From contig NZ_ALJF01000008.1 of NCBI RefSeq assembly GCF_000300855.1, positions 186,001-250,000 of the forward strand: a DNA stretch of 64,000 bases, written 5' to 3'. The DNA comes from Agrobacterium albertimagni AOL15 (GTDB taxonomy: Bacteria > Pseudomonadota > Alphaproteobacteria > Rhizobiales > Rhizobiaceae). A program made the position numbers and the translations under genes. Positions 37,400 through 45,821 of the stretch are shown here, piece after piece; positions within the stretch are counted from its first letter, which is position 1, and each line of letters begins with the position of its first letter. The notes under the pieces were generated by a model that was given only the letters and a program-made list of their open reading frames with translations, ran no database searches and was not told where the DNA came from.

Positions 37400-38227
37400 A
37401 TGACCGCGACCATCGATATCGCCGCCCTTGCCAATCTCCTGCAAGAGGCTGCCGTCGAAGAGATCCTGCCGCGCTTTCGCAATCTCGGTGACGGTGATGT
37501 CAGGATGAAATCCGAGGCAATCGATCTCGTGACGGAAGCAGACGAGGCCGCCGAGCGCTTCATTCGCAAGGGGATCGAGGCGCTGATGCCCGATGCCCTG
37601 TTCGTCGGTGAGGAGTCGGTCGCAGCCGATCCGGCGCTTCTCGATCGTCTTGAGGGCGCCGAGCTTGCCGTCGTCGTCGATCCGATCGACGGTACCTTCA
37701 ACTTCGCATCGGGCCTGACGTTGTTCGGCATGATCCTCGCCGTGGTGTCCAAGGGCGAAACCATCGGCGGCGTCATCTACGACCCGATCGGCAATGACTG
37801 GGCGCTGGTGGAGAAGGGCTCGGGTGCATGGATCTACCGGCCGGATGGCAGCCAGGAGCAGATGCAGGTGCGGCCCAGCGGGCCGCTCGAACAGATGATC
37901 GGGATCGCCAATACAGGTTTCTTTGACATCGAGACCCGCCGAAAGATCCTCTCCAACCTCGCCGAGGTCCGCCTCTTCACAAGTTACCGCTGTGCGGCCC
38001 ATGAATACCGGCTGCTCGGCCAGGGGCATATGGACTTTGCGATGTACAACAAGCTGATGCCCTGGGATCACTTGGCTGGTGCGCTGATGATGCAGGAAGC
38101 GGGCGCGCACGTCGCGCGCTTCGACGGTTCACCCTATCTGCCGCATCACACCTCGGGTGGGCTGCTGGTGGCCTCCGACGTTGACGCCTGGCAGGAATTG
38201 CGGGAACGCATCTTCACCGTCGACTGA
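37400..38227 (+). CDS. inositol monophosphatase-family protein, copy B
   Basis: 275 residues. The motifs 'FVGEES', 'VVVDPIDGTFNFASG' and 'MPWDHLAGALMMQEAGAH' are complete. It is similar to the copy at 33776 along the whole length ('EILPRFR', 'SGG' at the C-terminus, 'RFDGSPYLP'), so the two are paralogues 3 kb apart, flanking the hydrolase-methyltransferase pair. The ATG at 37400 is preceded by GAAAGGCC. A strong hairpin terminator shared with the MFS gene follows. The substrate is unknown. Confidence 0.88.
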   Translation: MTATIDIAALANLLQEAAVEEILPRFRNLGDGDVRMKSEAIDLVTEADEAAERFIRKGIEALMPDALFVGEESVAADPALLDRLEGAELAVVVDPIDGTFNFASGLTLFGMILAVVSKGETIGGVIYDPIGNDWALVEKGSGAWIYRPDGSQEQMQVRPSGPLEQMIGIANTGFFDIETRRKILSNLAEVRLFTSYRCAAHEYRLLGQGHMDFAMYNKLMPWDHLAGALMMQEAGAHVARFDGSPYLPHHTSGGLLVASDVDAWQELRERIFTVD

Positions 38228-38234
38228 TCAGCAA

Positions 38235-38260
38235 AAAGGCCCGGCATCGACCGGGCCTTT
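38235..38260. terminator. bidirectional terminator between IMPase copy B and the MFS gene
   Basis: AAAGGCCCGG / CCGGGCCTTT (38235-38244 and 38251-38260) with a 6-base loop. A run of A on one side and T on the other serves both strands. Confidence 0.9.
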
Positions 38261-38284
38261 CGCATTTCAGTGGATTGCCTCGGA

Positions 38285-39532
38285 TCAGACCGGCTTATTG
38301 TGTGCCTGGAACAGCCGGCCCTTCTCGCCGATCAGCACGAAGACGAGGCCGATCACCGAGACCACGAAGAAGCCGGCGACCATCGGCAACGCCGTGCCAT
38401 TGAAGGCCTGGCCGATGGCAGCACCGATGATCGAGCCGCCGATCGTGCCCATGAAGCCGAGAACCGACGATGCGGTGCCTGCCACATGGCCCAAGGGCTC
38501 CATGGCCAGCGAGTTGAAGTTCGAACCGATCCAGCCGAACTGGAACATCGCCAGCGAGAAGAAGGTGATGAACAGGAAGAACGGCATCGGCTGAGGCCCG
38601 AGCACCTGCACCACCAGCCAGATCAGGTTGATCGCGATGAAGCCGAGCAGCGAGCCATGCGAGAGCTTGCGCATCCCGAAGCGGCCGACCAGCTTGGCAT
38701 TGACGAAGGACGACAGCGCCATGAACAGGGCAACTGCCGCGAAGGCGACCGGGAACCAGACGCCGAGCTGATAGATGCCGACATAGACCTGCTGGGCCGA
38801 ATTGATGAAGCCGAACAGCGCACCGAAGATGAAGGTGCTGGCGACCGTGTAACACAGGGCCACACGGTCGGTGAGCACGATACGGAAGCCGTCGAAGATC
38901 ACCTTCACGGTGAAGGGACGAACATCCGCCGGCGCCAGCGTCTCGGGCAGTCGGATATACATCCACACGCCGACGATCACTGCGATTACCGCCATGAACA
39001 CGAAGATCCAGTGCCAATCGCCGAAGAGCATGATCACCTGACCGGTGCCGGGAGCTACGACCGGAATGACCATGAAGACCATCATGATCAGCGACATCAC
39101 TTCTGCCATTTGTCGGCCGCCGAACACGTCACGAACGATCGAGACCGTAATGACGCGCGTTGCAGCCGAGCCGATGCCCTGGATGAAGCGCAGCAGGAGC
39201 AGCGATTCGAAGGAGGGCACGAAGACGACGGCGAGTGAGGATACGACATAGACCGCGAGACCGAAGATCATCGGGAGCCGGCGCCCGAAGCGGTCGGCGA
39301 TCGGGCCGTAGAAGAGCTGCGCGAAGCCGAAGCCGATCAGATAGGCGGAAACGACATACTGGCGATGGTTTTCGTTTTCGACATTCAGGGCTGCACCGAT
39401 TTCCTGCAGACCCGGCAGCATGATGTCGATCGCAAGCGCATTGAGCGCCATGAGGAATGCCATCATTGCGATGAATTCGGCACGTCCCATTCCCCCAAGC
39501 GTCTTGGGAGAGGACTGTAATGAATCTGACAT
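38285..39532 (-). CDS. MFS transporter, Bcr/CflA drug-resistance type
   Basis: 415 residues with 12 predicted helices. The DHA1 branch (Bcr/CflA) is indicated by 'ALAIDIMLPGLQEIGAAL' in helix 1, the motif A 'YGPIADRFGRRLPMIFGL' in the helix 2-3 loop, and motif C-like 'MVIPVVAPGTGQVIML' in helix 5, the antiporter motif. Members export drugs or sulfonamides with protons. No regulator is adjacent. The ATG at 39532 is preceded by AAGGTC. Confidence 0.9.
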   Translation of the reverse strand: MSDSLQSSPKTLGGMGRAEFIAMMAFLMALNALAIDIMLPGLQEIGAALNVENENHRQYVVSAYLIGFGFAQLFYGPIADRFGRRLPMIFGLAVYVVSSLAVVFVPSFESLLLLRFIQGIGSAATRVITVSIVRDVFGGRQMAEVMSLIMMVFMVIPVVAPGTGQVIMLFGDWHWIFVFMAVIAVIVGVWMYIRLPETLAPADVRPFTVKVIFDGFRIVLTDRVALCYTVASTFIFGALFGFINSAQQVYVGIYQLGVWFPVAFAAVALFMALSSFVNAKLVGRFGMRKLSHGSLLGFIAINLIWLVVQVLGPQPMPFFLFITFFSLAMFQFGWIGSNFNSLAMEPLGHVAGTASSVLGFMGTIGGSIIGAAIGQAFNGTALPMVAGFFVVSVIGLVFVLIGEKGRLFQAHNKPV

Positions 39533-39551
39533 GAATTATGACCTTAGAACG

Positions 39552-39588
39552 GCATGAAGGCGTTGCTTGGGACAACGCCTTCATCGCC
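39552..39588 (-). terminator. hairpin terminator after grxD
   Basis: Perfect 12-base arms ATGAAGGCGTTG / CAACGCCTTCAT (39554-39565 and 39573-39584) with a 7-base loop lie between grxD and the MFS gene on the minus strand. The U tail is weak (GTTCT), so confidence is moderate. Confidence 0.6.
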
Positions 39589-39620
39589 TGGAGATTTATA
39601 AAGCCTTGCGGCAGAGTTTG

Positions 39621-39953
39621 TCAGGCAGCGCCGCGGACGGCGATGCCCTGATCTTCGAAATGCTTCTGCAGTTCACCGGCCTGGAACATCTCGCGGACGA
39701 TGTCACAACCGCCGACGAACTCGCCCTTGATGTAGAGCTGCGGAATGGTCGGCCAGTTGGAATACTGCTTGATTCCGTCGCGGATTTCCATGTCGGCGAG
39801 TACGTTCACGCCCTTGTAGTCCACGCCGAGGTAGTCGAGGATCTGAACCACCTGACCGGAGAAACCACACTGCGGAAATTGCGGGCTGCCCTTCATGAAC
39901 AGGACGACATCGTTGGTCTTGACTTCGTTGTCGATGAATTCGTGGGCGCTCAT
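39621..39953 (-). CDS. grxD: monothiol glutaredoxin, Grx4/GrxD family
   Basis: 110 residues. The active site '[15 protein letters not shown]' has the CGFS motif, with one Cys that binds a [2Fe-2S] cluster shared with BolA or another Grx. '[22 protein letters not shown]' holds the glutathione-binding TxP and the GGCD loop. It transfers iron-sulfur clusters in the cytoplasm. I start at the ATG at 39953, preceded by AAGGAAG; an ATG at 39971 is in frame. Its physical partner bolA lies 1.7 kb upstream on the same strand, now separated by two other genes. Confidence 0.95.
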   Translation of the reverse strand: MSAHEFIDNEVKTNDVVLFMKGSPQFPQCGFSGQVVQILDYLGVDYKGVNVLADMEIRDGIKQYSNWPTIPQLYIKGEFVGGCDIVREMFQAGELQKHFEDQGIAVRGAA

Positions 39954-40060
39954 GGCATTCTTCCTTTTCACATGCCGTTCAAGGCGGCAGCTTCGATCTG
40001 CCGTAGAAATAGCAATACGGCTTTACTTTTGCCAGTGGCGACTTTGCGACAGCGCCGGAA

Positions 40061-40291
40061 TTAACGGCTGCGCTGGCGGCTTCGCTTGGCAGCCGTGCGG
40101 CGGCGGCTCACTTGTTTGCGGGCAGGGGCTTTGACACGCTTCGTCGTCTTGCGCACGTAGCGGCCCGTGGACGCGGAGCGGGTCTGGCGCTTGCGCCGGC
40201 GCGTGGTGCCCTTGCGCGTCGACTTCTTGAGAATCTCCTTCAGCACGCCTTCCACGACGTCCTTGACGATATTGCCGATCAGATCTGCCAT
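40061..40291 (-). CDS. small, highly basic histone-like protein
   Basis: 76 residues: 28 Lys or Arg (11 Lys, 17 Arg) against only 4 acidic residues, all in the first 20. The N-terminal helix 'MADLIGNIVKDVVEGVLKEILKKS' looks amphipathic. The remaining 50 residues are a Lys/Arg/Ser/Thr/Ala tail of H1 or protamine character ('TTRRRKRQTRSASTGRYVRK'). A nucleic-acid-binding role is likely, but nothing else can be said. GGGGAG before the ATG at 40291 is a good ribosome site. It lies between bolA and grxD and is divergent from hydrolase paralogue B. Confidence 0.65.
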   Translation of the reverse strand: MADLIGNIVKDVVEGVLKEILKKSTRKGTTRRRKRQTRSASTGRYVRKTTKRVKAPARKQVSRRRTAAKRSRQRSR

Positions 40292-40412
40292 CTTTGCTCC
40301 CCCATACCCTCGAATTTAGAGGGTTTTGTTCCCTTCGCTCTTTAAATCAGCGCAATTCTCGTCTAGCAAGCGCCACCTGCGGCGGCCTGCCGTCAATGAA
40401 GTGACCGACTTG

Positions 40413-41567
40413 ATGATCCAAAGCCGCATCGTGCTGCATTTTCCGGGTTTCGAACCGCTCGACGCCGAAGCTCACCGTCAGCGCTACAAGCGTTCGGCCG
40501 CTCAGGCCTCGGCCGTCTGGCGGGCGCAGTTCAACGTCGATAATCTCACGCTCGATGCGCAGGGCGCTCATTTTTCGGTCGATTCCCATGGTGAGGGCTG
40601 GGCGACGCGATCACAGATCCATGTCTTCGACCACAATGCCCTGATTTCTACCATGCGGGCAGAGCCGCTCTGGATGCAGATTGCTAAAGGCTTCAAGGCG
40701 GGTTCCGACGTGGTGTGGCAGGGCGGTGCCTGGGGCTATTTCCGCCATGCCTGGCGCTTTGGTCTTTTCTTCCTTTTCCCATTCCTGTTCCTGGCCGCTG
40801 GCCTGGCTCTGGCGGTGAACATCGCAGCCATTCCCTCTGCGTTCGATCTCTCTTCCTGGTGGTTGCTGCTGTCCTTGCCTTCCGGCTGTCTCGTCTTCCG
40901 CCACGGGGTCATTCCGTTTTCGGAGAGGTACCACGTCATGCATCTGCTTGCCGATTGGCGCCTGGCGGTGGCCGTTGCGGAAAACCGGCAGGAGGTGGAT
41001 GCCTTCATCGAACTGGCGGCAGGTGAGGCGGCTGCGGCCTTGGAAGGCCCTGCCGACGAGATTCTCGTCACCTCGCACAGCATGGGTGCGAACTTCGCCA
41101 TTTCCGTCATTGCACGACTTCTCGAAAAGTCACCGGACGCGCTCGAGGGACGAAGGCTTGTCTTCGTCACGCTTGGCGGTGCCGCCCTGCAGTGCAGCCT
41201 GCTGTCATCCGCATCCCTACTCAGGCAGCGGATCGGGGCGCTCGCGCGTCATCCATCCATCGACTGGTTCGATATTCAGTGTCTCACGGACCCGATCCAT
41301 CTCTACAAGTGCCACACCGTGGCTCTTTCGGGCCACGCGGAAGCGCCTCAGCCGAAGCTGGTCTTCATCCGCTTCAAACATGCACTGTCTGCGGAGCGCT
41401 ATCAGAAGAACCGCCGCGACTTCTTGAGAATGCATCGGCAATATGTGCTGGGACCGGATCAGCCGAGCGGTTTCGACTTCACGCTGATGACGGCGGGGCC
41501 GTTGCCGGCGCTATCGTTCAAGACGCTGGATTCGGTGACGGCCCCGAAGCTTCAAGCCCCATCATGA
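40413..41567 (+). CDS. membrane-anchored alpha/beta hydrolase of unknown function, paralogue B
   Basis: 384 residues. 'IVLHFPGFEPLD' opens the fold. Two membrane segments follow at about 115-150 ('WRFGLFFLFPFLFLAAGLAL' and 'SSWWLLLSLPSGCLVF'). The nucleophile is Ser 223 in 'ILVTSHSMGANF', with Asp 293 in 'IQCLTDPIHLYKC' and His 341 in 'FLRMHRQYV'. The protein aligns with the one at 34816, including the W-(D/E)-(I/F)-Q-x-L-T-D-x-I-x-x-Y-K-C stretch, a family marker I do not know from any described group. The start is ATG 40413; GTG 40401 is in frame. It is transcribed against its neighbours bolA and grxD. The substrate is unknown. Confidence 0.78.
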   Translation: MIQSRIVLHFPGFEPLDAEAHRQRYKRSAAQASAVWRAQFNVDNLTLDAQGAHFSVDSHGEGWATRSQIHVFDHNALISTMRAEPLWMQIAKGFKAGSDVVWQGGAWGYFRHAWRFGLFFLFPFLFLAAGLALAVNIAAIPSAFDLSSWWLLLSLPSGCLVFRHGVIPFSERYHVMHLLADWRLAVAVAENRQEVDAFIELAAGEAAAALEGPADEILVTSHSMGANFAISVIARLLEKSPDALEGRRLVFVTLGGAALQCSLLSSASLLRQRIGALARHPSIDWFDIQCLTDPIHLYKCHTVALSGHAEAPQPKLVFIRFKHALSAERYQKNRRDFLRMHRQYVLGPDQPSGFDFTLMTAGPLPALSFKTLDSVTAPKLQAPS

Positions 41568-41568
41568 T

Positions 41569-41598
41569 AAAGGCCCGCCACTGATAGGGCAGGCCTTC
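41569..41598. terminator. possible terminator between hydrolase B and bolA
   Basis: AAGGCC / GGCCTT outer stem (41570-41575 and 41592-41597) with a further short inner pairing. Short, with no long T run; serves convergent genes. Confidence 0.5.
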
Positions 41599-41626
41599 TC
41601 GCGTCTCGATATCGATGCATCCTTGG

Positions 41627-41860
41627 TCAGTCGGGGATGCTTGTCTGCAATGCCAGTGCATGCAGAACGCCACCCATGTTGCCCTTCAGGGCATCGTAGA
41701 CCATCTGGTGCTGCTGGACCCGGCTCTTGCCGCGGAAGGCTTCGGCGACGACCTCGGCGGCGTAGTGATCGCCGTCTCCCGCGAGGTCACGGATCACGAC
41801 CCTCGCTCCCGGAATGCCGGCCTTGATCATGTCTTCAATGTCGCCTGGTTTCATCGGCAT
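41627..41860 (-). CDS. bolA: BolA-family protein
   Basis: 77 residues, the usual length of the short BolA branch (IbaG/BolA2-like). The class II KH-like core includes 'ARVVIRDLAGDGDHYAAEVVAEAF' and 'SRVQQHQMVYDALKG', which contains the conserved His for cluster binding with GrxD. With a Grx it forms a [2Fe-2S] heterodimer that senses or delivers iron-sulfur clusters. The ATG at 41860 has GAGGGAT upstream. It follows purL with a 110-base gap on the same strand. Confidence 0.92.
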   Translation of the reverse strand: MPMKPGDIEDMIKAGIPGARVVIRDLAGDGDHYAAEVVAEAFRGKSRVQQHQMVYDALKGNMGGVLHALALQTSIPD

Positions 41861-41973
41861 GTAATGGATCCCTCATGCAAATCAGCAATGTGAGAACTAT
41901 CGTGCATTCGCTGAGGCGTTTCAATGGGGCAGGCAGCGCCTACCCCATGCTCCACAGGCATGTGATCAAGAAC

Positions 41974-44196
41974 TCAGGCGAGCTCGCCTTCCATGAGGGC
42001 TGGGAACCAGCCTTCGTGGGCCGTCTTGAGATCTTCGACTGCAACGGGCTTGGCATCGCCGAGCACGACGTTCGATCCACCGGTACGGCCGATCCACGGG
42101 CAGAAGACGCCAGCGGCTTCAGCACGGACCTGCACCTGATCGACATTGGCTTCGGTGACGGTCAGGACGTAGCGGCCCTGGTCTTCGCCATAGAAGACGG
42201 CGATCGGGTTGGTATCGTTCAGGGCGTTGATATGCGCGCCGATGCCCGACGCCATGGCCATTTCGGCAACGGCAAGGGCCAGACCACCCGACGAGCAGTC
42301 GTGAACGGCGGTCGCGAGGCCATCCTGAATGAGCCCGCGAACGAAGTCGCCGACTTTCTTCTCGTGTTCGAGATCCACATGCGGTGCTGGGCCGTCGGTG
42401 CGTCCGTGAATGTCGCGCAGGTAGCAGGACTGGCCGAGATGCGTGCCCCAGCCGGACGGCGCGCCAGCCAGCAGGATGGCTTCGCCCTGGGCCGCAAAGC
42501 GGATGCGGGCCATCTTCTTCCAGTCCGTCATCAGGCCGACGCCGGCAATCGTCGGGGTCGGCAGGATGCCCTGACCATTGGTCTCGTTGTAGAGCGAGAC
42601 ATTGCCGGAGACGATCGGGAAGTCGAGCGCGAGGCAGGCTTCGCCGATCCCCTTGATGGCAAAGACGAGCTGGCCCATGATCTCGGGGCGCTCGGGATTG
42701 CCGAAGTTCAGGTTATCGGTCGCGGCGAGCGGCAGTGCGCCGGTCGCGGTGATGTTGCGCCAGCATTCGGCAACCGCCTGCTTGCCGCCTTCAAACGGGT
42801 CGGCTTCGACGTAACGCGGGGTAACGTCAGACGAGAAGGCGAGCGCCTTGGAGGCATGGCCTTCGACGCGGATGACGCCAGCATCGCCGCCCGGCAGCTG
42901 TAGGGAATTGCCCTGGATCAGCGTGTCATACTGTTCATAGACCCAGCGGCGCGAGGAGTTGTTGGCCGAACCCACGAGCTTTAGGAGAACGTCTGCGACG
43001 TCGCCAGCCGGGATGTCGCTTTCAGCCAGCGGGGCGGGCTTCTTCGGCTCGATCCACGGACGGTCGTATTCCGGGGCCTCGTCGCCCAGTTCCTTGATCG
43101 GCAGGTTAGCGACTTCCTCGCCCTGATGGAGAACGCGGAAGCGCAGGTCGTCGGTGGTGTAGCCGACGATGGCGAAGTCGAGACCCCATTTGACGAAGAT
43201 TGCCTTGGCAACCTCTTCCTTGGAAGGCTCGAGCACCATGAGCATGCGCTCCTGGCTTTCCGACAGCATCATTTCATAGGCCGTCATGCGCTCTTCGCGC
43301 ACCGGCACCTTGTCGAGATGCAGCTCGATGCCGAGGTCGCCCTTGGCGCCCATTTCGACCGCCGAGCAGGTGAGGCCAGCGGCGCCCATGTCCTGAATGG
43401 CGATGACGGCGCCGGTCTTCATCAGCTCAAGGCAGGCTTCGAGCAGGCATTTTTCGGTGAAGGGGTCGCCGACCTGAACGGTCGGGCGCTTCTCTTCGAT
43501 CGACTCGTCGAATTCGGCCGACGCCATGGTTGCGCCGCCGACGCCATCACGGCCGGTCTTGGCGCCGAGATAGACGACGGGAAGGCCGACGCCCTTGGCC
43601 TCCGACAGGAAGATGCCGTCTGCCTTGGCAAGGCCGGCTGCAAAAGCATTGACCAGGATGTTGCCGTTGTAGCGGGCGTCGAACTCGACTTCACCGCCAA
43701 CGGTGGGCACGCCGAAGGAATTGCCGTAACCGCCGACACCGGCCACGACGCCAGCCACCAGATGCTTGGTCTTCGGATGGTCAGGCGCACCGAAGCGCAG
43801 AGCGTTCATGGCAGCAACAGGACGCGCACCCATGGTGAAGACGTCGCGGAGAATGCCGCCAACGCCGGTTGCCGCTCCCTGATAGGGCTCGATATAGGAC
43901 GGGTGATTGTGGCTTTCCATCTTGAAGACGACGACGTCGCCATCATCGATGTCAACGACGCCTGCGTTTTCGCCCGGACCCTGGATGACGCGCGGACCCT
44001 TGGTCGGCAGCGTCTTCAGCCACTTCTTCGAAGACTTGTAGGAGCAGTGCTCGTTCCACATCGCCGAGAAGATCCCGAGCTCGGTGAAGGTCGGCTCGCG
44101 TCCGATCAGGTTCAGGATGCGATCGTATTCATCCGGCTTCAGGCCGTGGCTTGCGATCAATTCTGCGGTGATGGGACGGGAGTTGGAAACGGTCAT
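41974..44196 (-). CDS. purL: phosphoribosylformylglycinamidine synthase subunit PurL
   Basis: 740 residues, the small-form PurL that needs PurQ and PurS. It makes FGAM from FGAR with ATP and ammonia. The N-terminal block '[29 protein letters not shown]' and the ATP site '[39 protein letters not shown]' are characteristic. The ATG at 44196 follows GAGAG. An upstream in-frame extension to 44295 is unlike the family. It is the first gene of a purL-bolA unit, but its partners purQ and purS lie 2.4 kb away beyond a MocR/DUF1127 pair and a lipoprotein gene. Confidence 0.96.
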   Translation of the reverse strand: MTVSNSRPITAELIASHGLKPDEYDRILNLIGREPTFTELGIFSAMWNEHCSYKSSKKWLKTLPTKGPRVIQGPGENAGVVDIDDGDVVVFKMESHNHPSYIEPYQGAATGVGGILRDVFTMGARPVAAMNALRFGAPDHPKTKHLVAGVVAGVGGYGNSFGVPTVGGEVEFDARYNGNILVNAFAAGLAKADGIFLSEAKGVGLPVVYLGAKTGRDGVGGATMASAEFDESIEEKRPTVQVGDPFTEKCLLEACLELMKTGAVIAIQDMGAAGLTCSAVEMGAKGDLGIELHLDKVPVREERMTAYEMMLSESQERMLMVLEPSKEEVAKAIFVKWGLDFAIVGYTTDDLRFRVLHQGEEVANLPIKELGDEAPEYDRPWIEPKKPAPLAESDIPAGDVADVLLKLVGSANNSSRRWVYEQYDTLIQGNSLQLPGGDAGVIRVEGHASKALAFSSDVTPRYVEADPFEGGKQAVAECWRNITATGALPLAATDNLNFGNPERPEIMGQLVFAIKGIGEACLALDFPIVSGNVSLYNETNGQGILPTPTIAGVGLMTDWKKMARIRFAAQGEAILLAGAPSGWGTHLGQSCYLRDIHGRTDGPAPHVDLEHEKKVGDFVRGLIQDGLATAVHDCSSGGLALAVAEMAMASGIGAHINALNDTNPIAVFYGEDQGRYVLTVTEANVDQVQVRAEAAGVFCPWIGRTGGSNVVLGDAKPVAVEDLKTAHEGWFPALMEGELA

Positions 44197-44344
44197 CTGG
44201 CTCTCAGGGCAATGGGAGATCTGGGGGAGATCGGTTTCGAGGCAGGCTATAACCCAAGCACGCGCCCGGCGCACTTGAAAAATGCGCGCAATCAAGCCTT
44301 TCCTGCCGGTTTCGGCGCCTTACGTCTGGAGCTTTCCCGATGGG

Positions 44345-45763
44345 TCAGACGATGGCGCTGGTGCCAAGCGGCGACTGGTCCAGGATGCGGCGGACCGTCT
44401 TCAGCCCTTCGATGGAAATCGAGCGATCGCGACCTTCACTGAAGCCAACGCGGACATGGTGATAGACCCGCGACGAACGGGCCGGCTTGAACTCATCCTC
44501 GTCGTCGATCAGGACATCGGCGTCGAGTACGGCCTGCTTGAAGGTGCCGGACATCCAGGGCTCTGGAAGCTTCAGCCAGAAGAAGGGCAGACGGGGATGG
44601 GAGCGGAAGTCCTTGCCGGCAAAAAGCTCGCGGACGACCGCTTCGCGCGCGCCGATTTCCGTCAGAACCTTGCTCCTGATTTCGCCGGCAGCACCCGACA
44701 GCACCATCCGGGCGGAGAGTTCCGCTAGAAGGAAGGGGAGGCCGCCGCTTACCATCTTCTGGGTGACGCGCACGCGCTGGCTCATATGCGGCGGGCAGGC
44801 GACCCAGCCGCCGCGCACGCCGGCTGCGACGCATTTCGACAAGCCGTTCAGCAGAAATGTCCGATCCGGTGCCAGTTCTGCCAAAAGCGGGATCCCGTCT
44901 GCGATCATGCCGCCGTAAAGATAGTCCTCGATCAGCCAGACATTGTATTTGCGAGCGATGTCGACGATGTCCTTTCGGCGGGATAGCGGCAGGCAGGCGA
45001 GCGTCGGGTTCTGGCCCGAGGACATGATGAAGGCTGCCTTCGGATGCTCGCGGGCGCAGACGCGCTCGAAGTCCTCGGGCAGGATGCCATCCTGGTCCGA
45101 ATCGACCAGCGCGATCTGACGCCCCATCAGGTTGGCGCTGCGCGACACCTGGGAATAGGTGAGATGCTCGCAGACGATCCGGTCGCCAGCACCACTGACC
45201 GCGGCGACGACGGCATTGATGCCGGCATGCACGCCAAGCTGCGGCAGGACCTGCTCGGCCTCCGGCTGCCAGCTACCCGAAGCGAGCCAGAGCCGACCGG
45301 CCTCCAGCCAATCGGGAGAGAGTGTTCGGGTATAGCTCGAGATCTCGCCCGGATGAGCTGTTGCGATCTCCGCCATGATCCGACCGACCGTCTCGGCCTG
45401 ACCGACATCGATCGCCGCCGTCGTGTCGAAGCGCAGTTTGCCCGGCGGCGGAACCATTGCCCGGGTGCCCCCATAGTTGATCGTCACGGGATCCCGGGCC
45501 GGGAGATCGTTGCCCTCGCTGCTTGCCTGAACGTAAGTGCCGCGGCCAACCTCGCCGGTCACCAGTCCGCGCTCTCGGAGCAATGCGTAAGCACGCGAGA
45601 TTGTCCCTATTGTCACCCCAACATCATAGGCGAGATCACGCTGCGGCGGCAGCTTCGCTCCATGGGGCAGGGCACCTGATTTGATGGCGCTTTCCGCATC
45701 ATCCGCGATTCGGATGTAAAGCGGGCCGGTGCCGGTGTCGAGTGAAGGGAGCCAATTTGTCAT
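44345..45763 (-). CDS. MocR-family regulator (GntR winged helix fused to aminotransferase domain)
   Basis: 472 residues. The N-terminal GntR-type winged helix (about 10-78) includes 'LPPQRDLAYDVGVTIGTISRAYALLRERGLV'. It is followed by a fold-type I aminotransferase domain with the PLP-binding Lys in 'LNGLSKCVAAGVRGGW'. MocR regulators use PLP and amino-acid ligands to control vitamin B6, GABA or other genes. The ATG at 45763 is close to a 19-bp palindrome GACAAT-N7-ATTGTC. The gene is divergent from DUF1127. Its own 5' coding region contains the same GACAAT motif twice at 9-base spacing. The ligand is unknown. Confidence 0.9.
   Translation of the reverse strand: MTNWLPSLDTGTGPLYIRIADDAESAIKSGALPHGAKLPPQRDLAYDVGVTIGTISRAYALLRERGLVTGEVGRGTYVQASSEGNDLPARDPVTINYGGTRAMVPPPGKLRFDTTAAIDVGQAETVGRIMAEIATAHPGEISSYTRTLSPDWLEAGRLWLASGSWQPEAEQVLPQLGVHAGINAVVAAVSGAGDRIVCEHLTYSQVSRSANLMGRQIALVDSDQDGILPEDFERVCAREHPKAAFIMSSGQNPTLACLPLSRRKDIVDIARKYNVWLIEDYLYGGMIADGIPLLAELAPDRTFLLNGLSKCVAAGVRGGWVACPPHMSQRVRVTQKMVSGGLPFLLAELSARMVLSGAAGEIRSKVLTEIGAREAVVRELFAGKDFRSHPRLPFFWLKLPEPWMSGTFKQAVLDADVLIDDEDEFKPARSSRVYHHVRVGFSEGRDRSISIEGLKTVRRILDQSPLGTSAIV
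45600..45614 (-). promoter_or_regulatory. tandem GACAAT elements inside the MocR gene
   Basis: On the minus strand GACAAT occurs twice with starts 9 bases apart (plus coordinates 45609-45614 and 45600-45605, read as ATTGTC). The same spacing recurs at 45851-45865 on the other side of the promoter region. Together with the palindrome at 45767 they may be MocR sites. Being in coding sequence (helix-turn-helix region), chance is possible. Confidence 0.4.
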
Positions 45764-45766
45764 GAG

Positions 45767-45785
45767 GACAATTCTATAGATTGTC
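45767..45785. promoter_or_regulatory. MocR operator candidate GACAAT-N7-ATTGTC
   Basis: A perfect 6-base inverted repeat 4 bases upstream of the MocR ATG, in the 58-base gap to the divergent DUF1127 gene. A partial copy CAATTC-ATAGA follows at 45799-45808. Symmetric sites beside an autoregulator's own start are typical operators. Confidence 0.6.
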
Positions 45786-45821
45786 ACCCTTGTTGAGTCA
45801 ATTCATAGAGGGGCCGTAGAA

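Noticed and set aside
45799..45808. Second full operator in the MocR-DUF1127 gap
   Set aside because: Only CAATTC-ATAGA is shared with the palindrome; the outer GAC/GTC arms are missing, so it was listed only as a partial copy.
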